NCBI RefSeq assembly: GCF_963855985.1
Contig: NC_087096.1
Location: forward strand, 15,190,001-15,254,000
Direction of reading: 5' to 3'
From: Ostrinia nubilalis
Lineage: Eukaryota; Arthropoda; Insecta; Lepidoptera; Crambidae
Length of the DNA stretch: 64,000 bases
Part shown: positions 10,798 through 21,226 of the stretch, one piece after another
Layout: every line of letters begins with the position of its first letter
How positions within the stretch are numbered: the stretch's first letter is position 1
The notes under the pieces: generated by a model
The model's database searches: none
Told to the model about the DNA's origin: nothing
The model's input: the letters and a program-made list of their open reading frames with translations, nothing else
Made by a program: the position numbers and the translations under genes

Positions 10798-11145
10798 GAT
10801 GGCTGCTGAGTGCTTGGGCAGAAAAGTTCTCGAGTGGCGACCACGGGCCGGAAGACGTAGTGTAGACAGGTGTGATGTATGCACTAACAATGTGTATGCT
10901 TATTTATCCTATAGATATTTAAGTCGCTTCATTGTATTTTATCGTGCATTCAATAAACGGGATTGACTCAGTTCGGGTGTTTGATTATGAACTCCTCATA
11001 CAGGCCTCCCACTAGGTGGATCAACGATCTGGTGAAGATCGCGGGAAGTACCTGGATGCGGGCAGCGCAGGACCGGTTATTATGGAAATCTTTGGGGGGC
11101 CTTTGTCCAGCAGTGGACGTCATTTGGCTGAAACGAAAGAACTAA
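10798..11145 (+). mobile_element. RTE 3' relic split by LTR-like insertion
   Basis: The left part (10798-10870) has GGGCAGAAAAGTTCTCGAGT and a broken coding frame. The right part (11000-11145) resumes at ACAGGCCTCCCACTAGGTGG and runs through CAGCAGTGGACGTC to a GAAACGAAAGAAC tail. The pieces join exactly once the 10871-10999 insert and one ACAGG copy are removed. Confidence 0.85.
10871..10999 (+). mobile_element. Solo-LTR-like insertion
   Basis: The 129-bp insert begins TGTGATGTATGC and is flanked by a 5-bp duplication ACAGG (10866-10870 and 11000-11004). It carries a TATTTAAG TATA-like site followed about 45 bp later by AATAAA, the expected order of a promoter and a polyadenylation signal in an LTR. 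A 5-bp duplication fits Ty1/copia or gypsy integration. The right end does not close neatly in CA, so the exact boundary or class may differ. Confidence 0.5.
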
Positions 11146-11146
11146 C

Positions 11147-11200
11147 CATCATCGCTAGCCTGCTAGCAGTCCACTCCTGGACATAGGCCTCCTCTATTAA
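11147..11200 (-). mobile_element. RTE 3'-end scrap
   Basis: On the minus strand this reads GGAGGCCTATGTCCAGGAGTG and a degenerate tail. It lies directly after the tail of the preceding plus-strand RTE relic, so the two face each other tail to tail. Confidence 0.55.
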
Positions 11201-11282
11201 GGATTGTTTAACCCAGTCCTCTGCTTGTGTCACATGTAGGTTGTTATATTTCAATGTACTTTACACTAAAAAACCCAGCTTA

Positions 11283-11410
11283 TACCACTAGACAAACTTG
11301 ACCTTCACTGGTCGGATTTTTATTGGCGGTCAAGCTGTAGATCTTGGCTACACAGGAGTTAGGAACGAGAGGTGGGAATAGTCCTGTTTTATAACAAACC
11401 CAGCTCATAA
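11283..11410 (-). repeat. Second copy of the 4020-4219 repeat
   Basis: On the minus strand it shares GGACTATTCCCAC, TAACTCCTGTGTAGCCAAG and CCGCCAATAAAAATC with the insert at 4020-4219. This shows a dispersed family, although neither copy shows clear ends of its own. Confidence 0.65.
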
Positions 11411-12400
11411 CATCGTCAGTTGCAGGTTCACTTGGGGTAACTGACAAAATACGGTTTTTGAGTTAAATATACAGTTTTCTTAGTTTTTTCTGCTCTTTCG
11501 AATGGTATACGTAAAAAAATTCTAGCTTTAAAAAAAATACAATTACACGGACATTTTCAGGTGTGAACTTTTCAGATTTCCTTCACAATTTTGGTGTAAC
11601 TGACATTGTAATAATTTTACCAGGTTGAATTGGTGTATCTGTAATAATGTAAAAATTTTGCTACAAAACTTTGCAATTACACTGATTTGCTAAGGTTTAT
11701 AACATGAAATAAAATAGGAATTTAGAAAGTTTTAAGGCATATTACATTATTATTATACCAGCAGTATCAGTTAAAGAAGTTAAAGTTAGCTCAACAAAAA
11801 AAAAAATGAAATTGAGCAACTATCCAGCCAACTAGGCGTCACTGCGCGTTGCTATCATTAACCTGTTGTTACTCTGTTACTTTTACTGTTGTAGTACTCA
11901 TGACCTTAATTCAACATTGCTATAAAGAGGTAGGAAATTAAATCCATTTTGTTTTCAGTTTAAGTTGCCCCGTAGAGCTAAATACGGTATTGGTAAGTCA
12001 AAGCTTAAAAAAATATTGAAATTACTTAGTTTCACAGTAATACTTTAGTTATTTCAATATTTCTGTCTTAAAAAAATTAACTACACATATTTTCTTGATT
12101 CCCATGGCTTTTTTAACATTTTTTAAAGAATGAAATAAAAGTTACTTCTAATAAAATTAAAAAAAAAAAAAACAAAGAAAACGACAAAATGTTATTTTTT
12201 TCATGAATTGTCTTATTTTTTTATACTTTTACATAAATTATACAGCAACTAAGTAAACAAAACCCAGCAAAAAAATCAAATTATTTTAATTTGGGCAGTA
12301 CTTACACCAATTTGACCTATGTTTTTTCCAAAAGTATGGTGTAAAATTAGTGTAACTGTCAAAAGTACAAAAATACATTGGTGTAACTGCAATTTATTTC
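11411..12400. other. AT-rich stretch with scattered GGTGTAACTG motifs
   Basis: GGTGTAACTG or close variants occur near 11436, 11592, 11632, 12350 and 12380. The rest is A/T-rich without frames. The motifs look like relics of an old repeat; no function is implied. Confidence 0.4.
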
Positions 12401-12555
12401 CTTAACTAAGACATATTAGATAATTCTTTTTATTTAATCTAAAACCGCGTAGAATTCTAAGCATTTCTGTAAAAACAGATCCAAAAAAGGTTAAATAGGA
12501 AAATATTATGTGAGTACAATTGGACATGAGACTATTCAGAGGGTGTGTAATTTAT

Positions 12556-12715
12556 TTATAGGTGATCAAAGGAAACTAAAATATTTATTAAACTGTGGAG
12601 TCCACTTTGATCACCCAGGTCATCTTATCCATGGGTGATCAAAGGACACCAAATTGTCGCTTGAAGTCCACTATGATCACCTGGGTGATCAAAGCCAGGT
12701 GATAAAAGTAGAATA
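12556..12715. repeat. Array of GGTGATCAAAG motifs in both orientations
   Basis: Two units of about 80 bp each start with GGTGATCAAAGGA and contain GTCCAC followed by TGATCACC in reverse. A third GGTGATCAAAGCC follows. The palindromic TGATCA core recurs five times in 150 bp. It may be a small MITE dimer or a protein-binding array. Confidence 0.5.
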
Positions 12716-12985
12716 GACCCAATAAATGAGTCAATGTTCCTTCCAAGGATCTAATATCGACACGCGATATCGATATTCATTTCACATCACTATAAAAAAA
12801 AAGTACGTAGTATTAAAATGTGTCCGTTTTACAAAGGGAATGTATTCAAGGGGAGTTGTTAGTAGTTAGCATTGATAATTCAAAAGTAGATGCGAGCTCG
12901 ATGTTTGCCTCTGATTTTACAATGAATATGGATTACTGAATCGATATGTCTGTCTAAATGGTATTTGAAACGTTTGAATCGAATA

Positions 12986-13377
12986 TAATTAATGATTAAA
13001 CGAACTTAAAAAGTGAAGTTCTATCATAATTATGCGAGGGCTTTGTCCGAAGAGATTAGAAATAAGAACTATGTAGTATCACGTACGGTGATGCCAGTTT
13101 ACGCACTGTTAGTTGAGGATATTTTTTTTTTTTTTTTTTTTTTTTTGTGGGTATCTCACTTTACATCTTATTTGACATTGGTATCCGTCGTCAGTTAGTT
13201 TGGAGTAGTAATTTGTATTTTTTATCATTTCACTAATATGGGGGTTTGTGTTTTTAATAATATACATAATTATTATGATTGTTAAAGACGGGTGGGAGGG
13301 TTTCTAATCTCTTCGGACAAAGCCCTCGCATAATTATGATAGAACTTCACTTTTTAAGTTCGTTTAATCATTAATTA
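12986..13377. mobile_element. Fold-back element with ~80-bp arms
   Basis: The left arm (12986-13063) starts TAATTAATGATTAAACGAAC and includes GCGAGGGCTTTGTCCG. It is matched by its complement at 13297-13377. The interior holds a poly(T) run of about 25 (13120-13146) and a block that recurs inverted at 17993-18166. Confidence 0.8.
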
Positions 13378-13425
13378 TGCTCGTGCTTTGTCCTCGAGAT
13401 TAGAAATAAGAACTATGTAGATTTT
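13373..13425. repeat. Left member of a 48-bp inverted pair
   Basis: AATTATGCTCGTGCTTTGTC and the following bases to ACTATGTAG are matched in reverse at 18114-18166. The pair either bounds one 4.8-kb element or represents two separate insertions of one family. The sequence outside the 48 bp does not continue to match. Confidence 0.7.
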
Positions 13426-15654
13426 GAGAGAACTGATGTGAAATGATAATAAAAACAAAGCTGTTTATTACTTTGCAAAAATAATAAATCATTAGTAAGA
13501 ATACAATGCTTGTTTTATAATTACTATTAAGTGTGACATAACTGTCGTAGTTACCCGAGTGAATACTTTCGTATAATTGATAATTATTATTAAGGGTAAG
13601 TAATTAAAGGCAAGTATAATTAGCTGTTATATTAGCCATAATGTAAGTGGGAAAGTTAATTATTGTTTCCCAAATCAATTGTCAGTATTAGGTTTTTCTG
13701 GCAATTAAATGTTGATTGTTATTTCTGGACGCAATAGGCATTCTATTAAAGAATTTGCCCAAAGTAGCTATTTGAAATAACGCTCCAACCGGGGGTAATT
13801 CTGATAGTCAAGATTAATTCCTAATGTATGTGCTCTAGACGAGGCAGCATGCCTCGTGCTGTGAGTGGTGAATATCAAGGTGTCAATATCACAAGCCTGC
13901 AATGTTAATTGAACTAAACTTGTGACTAAACTAAGTGCTCGGTGTTAGAGCGGTAAACAATTTCGTAAGCAACACTTTGCACAAAATGCTTGTACATGAC
14001 ATAAATTGTCAAAACAATACCAAGATTGATTGTTGTGAACTTGGGCGCGATGTCGTGATTAAATTGAATATTTGTATGTATAATATTTGAATGCTTATAA
14101 GGAAGGTTTGAACAATGTGTGTAATAATTACACTAACTAATGACAGTAAAATGGCTAATTTCTCAATATTTTAAATTTTTCGGAAACCATAATATCTGAT
14201 TATGTTTCCAATATGACAGCCAAATTAAAAGACAAGCTTATTACAGCTATCGAAATTCACAATTTTTATTAAAATAGTGGAATCTAATACCTCAATGAAT
14301 GATAGTTATGGTAAAAGTAAAACAATTTCCTTGAACAATTATTGTACTGCTTGATCATCAGACAATGATGAAGATATAATATCCATAGATAGATGAAGAT
14401 GTAATCTTCGTTTTATATGAGACATTTAGACACATGTAGCGTTTTTATTTTTATCCAATTAAAGAAACAAAGCTAGACTACATTATAAGGGTACTGCCAG
14501 TATACCCGTCGCTTGATCACGTCATGTGATTTTTCGCAATGTATGTGTAATACAAAAAATGAAGGAAACCGCAGAAATAAGCTTGACCTTGTTGTCTTAA
14601 AATTTTAATTGCGTATGCATCAGGGTACCTATCTAATTTAGGGTATATAACGATAACGAATTTAGCAAAATTAACGATGCCACGTTCTCCAAATGTAAAA
14701 ATGATAAAATGGTGAATTTGGTAATGTCGAGTCCATACTAATATTGAATGGACTCTTCAAGATTCGGTATCTACCATGCTATTATCTAGATAAGATAGAT
14801 CATAGATAGGACACATCATTGTGTATTGATGATTATAATGATTTTTCTAGTTTCGCATCATTGCCACAATTATTTTTATTTGTGTTAAGTGGGGGGAAAC
14901 TGCACGCCACCTATGCGGTGTACAAAACTGAATTTCATTCTGAGAAACTGAAAATTTTGAAGATCCTTAGTAAATACTTTTAGGCCAAGAAAGGTCAATG
15001 TTTGGAATCTTTGCAGATTAATTCTTATATTATGTTTTTAATATTAGATAATATTAATAAAATAAAATAGATGTTGGACCATGGGTCCCCAGAAGCTTCC
15101 CCGTAACACGCCCCCCATCCCGTAGTTGAGACATCGGAGTACTATATTTCATGACACTTAATATAAGTTTATGAATAGCCTGATATAATTGCAATTTTTC
15201 TATGTCCGAATATAATCATGTATTATGTGATTTATACTGACATTTATTATTGGTTGTGAGATTGAAATCACATAACTCTATCCTAGTACAACAGAGTCAC
15301 TTATTACTAGTGACCACTGATGGTAAAAATTTAAAAGCCAACCGACATATTTTACGAGATTCAACTGTTGCGGTTCTGAGCTGGATGCGGCTGGTGCGCT
15401 CACGAGCATGACACGTGATGACTGTTTTGAAAGTCAGGAGGTCAAGTCCTCTGTTTTCATCGGTTGTCTGCCTTTCGGGGAAGTCCCTTCAAGTTTAAAT
15501 TCGTATAAGAAAGGACTTTTTGGTGGCTGCTGATTTGATTTTGGGATTCAATTCCAGATCAGCCCCAAACTTTGAAGTTCGCTAGGCAGTTTTTAGTCTT
15601 TTGGAAAGTTTTTATCAAAAGACATGGCGTCAATCTTCGGTGTTTGTAATAAAT
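13426..15654. other. Anonymous AT-rich stretch
   Basis: No credible frame was seen. A possible weak pair of G-rich or C-rich blocks (14888-14900 and 15095-15120) did not extend into proper inverted arms. Confidence 0.5.
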
Positions 15655-15715
15655 AAATAAATAGATAAGTCTTTTAACAATTTCACACAGCGCCAGCTGG
15701 CCCCAAAGTAGGTAA
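15655..15715 (-). mobile_element. SINE/LINE tail fragment
   Basis: On the minus strand this reads TACTTTGGGGCCAGCTGGCG, GTGTGAAATTGTT and then an (ATTT)n tail. It is the same 3' body as at 1928-2083. Confidence 0.65.
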
Positions 15716-15952
15716 TAATTGATCTTATCTTTAATGAGTCTAAGTAGAATTACGTTTTTTCTGATAATGAATTCTTAGTAGACAGTCGAAAAAATGCGAT
15801 TGGCATCGATAAGAAATTCATATTAAGGTAATTGTGTTGAGGCTTGTCCTACACAGGATCATCACCAATATTACAATCTCATCATGAAGGGGCGCAGCTG
15901 TTTCAGACCAACAGCGTTGCAGGTGTCGAATCTAATTGATTTCTAGTTTCAG

Positions 15953-16161
15953 CAGCAGCGGAAGCGGCGCAGATGTCAACGAGAGCAGCAGCGTCGGCGG
16001 CGGCAGGGTTCGAGGCTAAGGGTTCTGAGTCCAATGTTTCGATAGCCACTAATGGTTTTTCACCTGCTAACGATTTGGCGTGTATCATATCACCGCCCGG
16101 TAGTGTGGATATAAACCCATCAAATTATGTCTTATTAAGACAACTCCCAATTTTTAAACAA
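15953..16161 (+). CDS. Candidate internal exon, unknown protein
   Basis: The segment is open in one frame for its whole length and continues upstream only to a stop at 15937-15939. It is preceded by a good acceptor (GATTTCTAGTTTCAG, ending 15952) and followed by CAA and the donor-like GTAGGTATG at 16162. Predicted residues are alanine-rich at first, then polar with a S-P-P-G stretch, ending in N-Y-V-L-L-R-Q-L-P-I-F-K-Q. GC-rich codons stand out against AT-rich surroundings. No family was recognised. It lies between the inverted repeats at 13.4 and 18.1 kb, so it could be a host exon or part of a captured or repeat sequence. The ATG at 15973 could also start a short frame. Confidence 0.35.
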
Positions 16162-16389
16162 GTAGGTATGCATTATTGCATTATTATTATTATTTTTTTT
16201 TTTTTTTTTTTAATGTGATTTATGTACTTTTACAAGTATGGAACAGCCCTTTTGACTGCCTGCTAAAATATGTAGCGGGTAGGTAACAACTTAACACGAA
16301 TTATCTGCATGCCTAGTAATATTAACGTTTATATCAATTTAAAATTAAATATCGCCAATATTGACTTGAAGAATTAAGTAGGTCAGTAA
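16162..16389. other. Intron-like AT-rich stretch
   Basis: A (TTA)n and poly(T) run lies at 16182-16212, just downstream of the putative donor. Nothing else was recognised. Confidence 0.45.
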
Positions 16390-17815
16390 AATTACAACCC
16401 GTTGTAGTTGCCCGCAATACCGTAAGTATCGTAATATTTTTAGGATTCTGCGTCTGATTTAGAGGGTAGGTATTGTTGATAATACCGCAAACCATCATAT
16501 TATAAAAATCACACAGCTCCGCAGTATGGTAGTATGGGTAATTATTATTTTAAAAAATAATTAACTTCGAACATCTGATTTAGAAGTAGGTTATTAATGC
16601 AAAGTTTTTAGTGCCGCAAACCCTTAGATATAGATAAATCATTACATTACGAACGTCTGATTTGGAGGCAAGTATATAGATATTAATATCGCAAACTGTC
16701 AGACAAAAATAACCACACAAATTAAATAACGTGACAACCCGTGTACGGTTGCCCGCAATATGGTAGTATGTGTAATGATAATATTGTATTAAGTAAATAT
16801 GATTTACTGTATTCGTCTGAATTAGAGGTAGGTAATAACTCAAACGTTAAAACGCAAATCGTCAGACAAAAACCACAACTAGCATAACGTGACAACCTGG
16901 TATGGTTGCCCGCAATATGGTAGTATGTGTAATGATAATATTATAATAAAAATAATTTACTGTATTCGTCTGAATTAGAGGTAGGAGTAGAACTCGAACG
17001 TTAAACCGCAAACCCTCAGACAAAAAACACAACTAGCATAAAAAGACAACCCGGTATGGTTGCCCGCACCATGGTAGTATGTGTAATAATGGATAGAACT
17101 TACTGCATCTGTCTTCTTCTTCGTTTGGTTGAAGGCGATGAACTTGCGTTTTTTCTAATTGTCTGAATTAGAGGTAGGAGTAGAACTCAAACGTTAAACC
17201 GCAAACCCTCAGACAAAAAACACAACTGGCATAAGGAGACAACCCGGGATGGTAGTATGTGTAATGATGATCTTCTTCTTCTTCTTTTGGTTGAAGGCGA
17301 TGAACTTGCGATTTTTCCAATTGTCTGAATTAGGGGTAGGAGTAGAACTCAAACGTTAAACCGCAAACCCTCAGACAAAAAACACAACTGGCATAAAGAG
17401 ACAACCCGGGATGGTTGTTCGCATTATGGTAATGTGTAATGATGATGTTCTTCTTCTTCTTCTTTTGGTTGAAGGCGATGAACTTGCGATTTTTCCCAAT
17501 TGTCTGAATTAGGGGTAGGAGTAGAACTCAAACGTTAAACCGCAAACCCTCAGACAAAAAACACAACTGGCATAAAGAGACAACCCGGGATGGTTGTTCG
17601 CATTATGGTAATGTGTAATGATGATGTTCTTCTTCTTCTTCTTTTGGTTGAAGGCGATGAACTTGCGATTTTTCCAATTGTCTGAATTAGGGGTAGGAGT
17701 AGAACTCAAACGTTAAACCGCAAACCCTCAGACAAAAAACACAACTGGCATAAAGAGACAACCCGGGATGGTTGTTCGCATTATGGTAATGTGTAACGAT
17801 GATCTTCTGTTGAAC
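16390..17815. repeat. Graded minisatellite, units up to 178-179 bp
   Basis: The motif GTCTGAATTAG with GGTAGG recurs at about 16452, 16572, 16665, 16815, 16968, 17161, 17323, 17502 and 17680. The last three units are almost identical and 178-179 bp apart. The first are shorter and strongly diverged. Each mature unit has an outer pair TTGTCTGA and TCAGACAA, a second hairpin around ACAACCCGGGATGGTTGT, and a (TCT)n plus TTGGTTGAAGGCGATGAAC block that first appears at about 17105. Small frames here are shadows of the repeat. Confidence 0.9.
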
Positions 17816-17992
17816 CGCTTGAACGACGTTCAGCACCCCATATCTTCTGCTCCAATTTATTTATTTTCTTCAGCAAATGTTCCTTATCCTCATTTGACGT
17901 TTTTCGTTCGGCATTTTGACGACACAAAAACACTATTTTTAACACTGGGTACGTATTTAAGTAGAAGAAGTGCGAACTGGCAGAGCACTGAA

Positions 17993-18166
17993 TCGTGACT
18001 GACGACGGATACCAATGTCAAATAAGATGTAAAGTGAGATACCCACAAAAAAAAAAAAAAAAAAAAAAAAAAATATCCTCAACTAACAGTGCGTAAACTG
18101 GCATCACCGTACGTGATACTACATAGTTCTTATTTCTAATCTCGAGGACAAAGCACGAGCATAATT
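17993..18166. repeat. Inverted copy of the 13030-13200 block
   Basis: In reverse complement it reproduces the AGATTAGAAATAAGAAC, ACGTACGGTGATGCCAG, poly(T) and GTGGGTATCTCACTTTACAT series of the left fold-back element. The poly(A) here (18048-18073) corresponds to the poly(T) there. Its outer end GCATAATT abuts the next inverted-repeat element. Confidence 0.8.
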
Positions 18167-18239
18167 GGACGTAGTTATGCTACAACGTTCCAACCCACAC
18201 GCAAGTCGAACTGAGAAAATCGCGTTTTTGTAAATTTAT

Positions 18240-18579
18240 GGTACGCTTTTTTTTGGTAGCGAGTAGAACTGAGTAGTATGTATCACTTCAACTAAATAAA
18301 TAAACGTTATTTTATTACATACTTGTCATTAAAATTGACTAATATTTCTCATACAAATTTTGAAAAAAATGTACTTGGAACGTTTTTGCAAAAAGGCTTT
18401 TTGTATGAAAGTAGTTTTTACCTTATTTTGCAAAAACGTTCCAAGTACATTTTTTCAAAATTTGTATGAGAAATATTAGTAAATTTTAATGACAGGTATG
18501 TAATAAAGTAACGTTTATTTATTTAGTTTAAGTGATACATACTACTCAGTTCTACTCGCTACCAAAAAAAAAGCGTACC
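18240..18579. repeat. 340-bp hairpin
   Basis: GGTACGC and a T-run, TAGCGAGTAGAACTGAGTAG, TAATATTTCTCATACAAATT and CGTTTTTGCAAAA pair with their complements further right. Arms of about 150 bp surround a short loop near 18395-18420. It is probably an independent fold-back insertion within the larger element. Confidence 0.8.
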
Positions 18580-18599
18580 ACTTTTTTTCCGCTAACTAG

Positions 18600-18900
18600 T
18601 GGTACGCTTTTTCCCGCTAACTCCCGTTCCCGTGGTAATTTTGCAATATCCTGTTGTAACTAAGCTTTAAGTTTACTAAGGTACTTGCATGCCAAATTTC
18701 AAGCGTCTAACTTAAGCGGTTTAGATTTTTCATACAAAAGGATTTTCCCGCTAATTCCCGTTCCCGTGGGAATTTCGGGAATTCCTTTCTTAGTGCACCT
18801 CTACGGTACCTAAGCTACGTCCCTTCCAAATTTCAAGTGCCTACGTTTAGCCGTTTAGGCTGTGCGTTGATATGTCAGTCAGTCAGTCAGTTTCTCCTTT
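18600..18900 (-). mobile_element. Helitron-family tandem-unit fragment
   Basis: It carries CCCGCTAACTCCCGTTCCCG, AGCTTTAAGTTTACTAAGG and GCCAAATTTCAAGCGTCTAA. These are the reverse complement of the units in the Helitron at 28081-29139. It ends with (GTCA)n at 18875-18893. Confidence 0.75.
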
Positions 18901-18931
18901 TACATAATATTTAGATTTACAATGATTAAAC

Positions 18932-19490
18932 TAGCAGAATTTCTTTTGGCAAAATTTCATTCTGAATAATATCGATTTAATTAGTAGCACGATTATTTGG
19001 TATCATTCCACTTGGCATACTATGCAGATGGCAGAATTTAGTTTGAAATATTTAAAATATTCTGCATAATATCGATTAGAATAACTTTTATTAAGTACCA
19101 CGATTATTTGGTACCATTCCACTTGGCATACTATGCAGATGGCAGAATTTCTGCAATATTGAAAATATTCTGCATAATATCGATTGCATGACGTTTATTT
19201 AGTATATCCTGTTCAGGAATGTTGCGGAAAACTAATTGTACTAAGTGTACTGTAACTGAAAACATCATTGATAGAAAGAAAGATACATTTATTACAATGG
19301 ACACCACACAAATTATACAGGCAATTACATAGACTCATGACAGTGGCACATAATAAAGGAAGAAGAAAAAAAAAAAACAAGAGTAAACTGAGCAGTGCCA
19401 CCCATTCACCAACAAGATGCCAACTGCAACGGGACCCCACTTTAATATATTATTATGCAGAATGAAATTTTGCCAAAAGAAATTCTGCTA
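18932..19490. mobile_element. Fold-back MITE with inner duplication and retroposed insert
   Basis: The left end TAGCAGAATTTCTTTTGGCA, continuing to TTTCATTCTG, is matched in reverse at 19459-19490. Inside, a unit of about 115 bp containing ACTTGGCATACTATGCAGAT is repeated (about 18965 and 19085). A separate retroposon tail sits at 19262-19455. Confidence 0.75.
19262..19455 (-). mobile_element. Retroposed LINE-like 3' end
   Basis: On the minus strand a C/T-rich block is followed by TTTATTATGTGCCACTGTC, GTGTGGTGTCCATTGTAA, AATAAATG and a (CTTT)n tail. This is the layout of a polyadenylated non-LTR 3' untranslated region. The element clade is unknown. The 75- and 65-codon frames across it are not genes. 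Confidence 0.5.
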
Positions 19491-20398
19491 TTTTAAAAGT
19501 ATGCCATTGTAAATTCGGACATAAACATTCTATCAAACGATAATTAATATTTATTATCTATAATTATACATATAAATATTTTTAATTTTTAAAATAATAT
19601 TGTTTCATTGTTATACTTATTTTTTCTAAAATATTGTTAAACTTATATTTTAGAAAAAAAAATGTATTTATATTAACTACCAAAATAATATTATAACAAT
19701 TTTCACACATTGGAACGTTTTTGCAAATTAAGTTAAAAGCCACTTTCAAACAAAAAGCCTTTTTAAAAACGTTCCAAGTACATTGGAACATTATTTTTAT
19801 TTTATTCAGTCCAAAACGAATTAAAACCATACGATCCAAATGGAATGTCACTTTTTAACATTTAAAATTAGTTATTTGTAAAACGTTCCAAAATGATTGG
19901 ATCATTATTTTCATTGCATTCAGTCCAAAACGAATTAAAACATAACGTTCCAAATGGAATGTCACATTTTAAGATTTTATTTAGATCTTTTGGATCGTTT
20001 TATCATTGGGACCGCTTAATTATTTCATTAATTATTGTCGTAAGAGAGTCAGTGTCTTCAGCACTAGATAGGGTGACCCAAAATACCTAGCTTGGGCTCA
20101 AAAACTCAATTTTGACTACCTTGTGGGTTGGAACGTTGTAGCATAACTACGTCCAATTTATGTTCAAACTGTAGGTACTTTTCAGCTTTTAGAACTTTTT
20201 ATCTTGCTTCTTTTAAGAAAATAAGTCAATCGCTAGATGTAGTCAGTTTTTTCTTTTATCTTGTAGAAAAAGAAATCATATACCTAGTTAAATCATATTG
20301 AAAATATGTTTATCTTTCTGTTCTAAGTATTGTTGTTGTTCTGAACTATCATCTTTTTAGGATATTTTTTTGTCTTTTAGAAATACATAACATCTATA

Positions 20399-20560
20399 AT
20401 AACACCTATATTAAAGCTGAAGAGTTTGCTTGTTTCAATGTGCTTATTTTTAATCTAGTCCGATTTGAAAAAATATTTCTGTGTTGGCTTGACGCTACGA
20501 GCTATAAGGAGCAAAGCATAAAAAAAATGTTGTGCAATCGGGAAAAAATATTATTTTGGA
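20399..20560 (+). mobile_element. Decayed Helitron-like fragment
   Basis: AAGCTGAAGAGTTTGCTTG, then GTCCGATTTGAAAAA, TGTGTTGG and GGAGCAAAGCATAA follow the same order as in the better preserved copy at 58047-58205. Confidence 0.5.
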
Positions 20561-21162
20561 CTATTTTCACGCGTACGTCGCCAGATTAAGTCAATTTCTT
20601 CTTCTATCAAGACGTTCTAGAACAACTATACTCAGTATTTGACAATTAAGGTCTTGTACTCTTGGTATAAAAATCTCGCTGTTATAATACATTGTTATTT
20701 ACATAATTATGTCTATTAATAACTAGTAACCATAGATTCGAAGTCCCAGCCCTTACCCGCAACAACGCGAACCAGCCGCAGGCGCGGGCTAATCTCCAAA
20801 ACAAATAGCGGCCAGAACGCGCAGGGACATTGATTAACGTTTCATATCCACTGCTTACGATTTATGCCCGGATTACGCTGCTGATAATGTTTTGTCTTGA
20901 ATGAACAGCACTTTTTAATTATGGTCGCTTACAGAAACTAAAGGTAGACGTGTCAAGGGGGCGGGGCCGGTGTCGCAGCAATATGCCCAAAAACAGAACA
21001 CATTGCTCCTGATAGCAATGATGACAGCAAACTAAGTACGTCATAATGTAAACAGTTTACATTGCTTGCGTAGTACTAAAGATTATTTGAACCTGGAGTA
21101 GTGATACCGCAGTGGATTATGAGCATATATTTTGATTTCTTTGTGTTTGAATTCTTTGTGTC
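20561..21162. other. Anonymous stretch with small GC-rich block
   Basis: A CpG-richer block lies at about 20740-20830 (CCGCAGGCGCGGGCTAATC). No frame, repeat end or RNA gene was recognised. Confidence 0.45.
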
Positions 21163-21226
21163 CAGGTGCTTCCCGCGATCTTCAGCAGGTCGTCGGTCTA
21201 TCAAGTGGGAGGCTTGTCTACACTAC
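21163..21226 (-). mobile_element. RTE coding scrap
   Basis: On the minus strand it covers the R-W-x-D-D-L-L-K region of the RT C-terminus (GACCGACGACCTGCTGAAGA) and ends before the usual tail. The 3' end has been lost, which is unusual for an RTE relic. Confidence 0.7.

Larger units (their letters stand above)
18163..20158. mobile_element. About 2-kb element with 36-bp terminal inverted repeats
   Basis: The left end AATTGGACGTAGTTATGCTA, continuing to CCAACCCAC, is matched exactly in reverse at 20123-20158. The interior has no transposase frame. It contains a large hairpin (18240-18579), a tandem-unit fragment (18600-18900), another fold-back element (18932-19490) and AACGTTCCAA motifs that recur near 19710, 19780, 19880 and 19950, perhaps subterminal binding sites. 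The superfamily is undetermined. Confidence 0.75.

Noticed and set aside
14888..15120. Possible MITE bounded by G-rich and C-rich blocks
   Set aside because: The blocks do not extend into matching arms and no duplication flanks them.
15903..16088. Minus-strand 61-codon frame over the exon candidate
   Set aside because: It mirrors the GC-rich alanine codons of the plus strand. Splice signals support only the plus strand.
16390..17815. CRISPR-like array
   Set aside because: Units of up to 179 bp are homologous over their whole length with no unique spacers, and the context is eukaryotic. It is a minisatellite.
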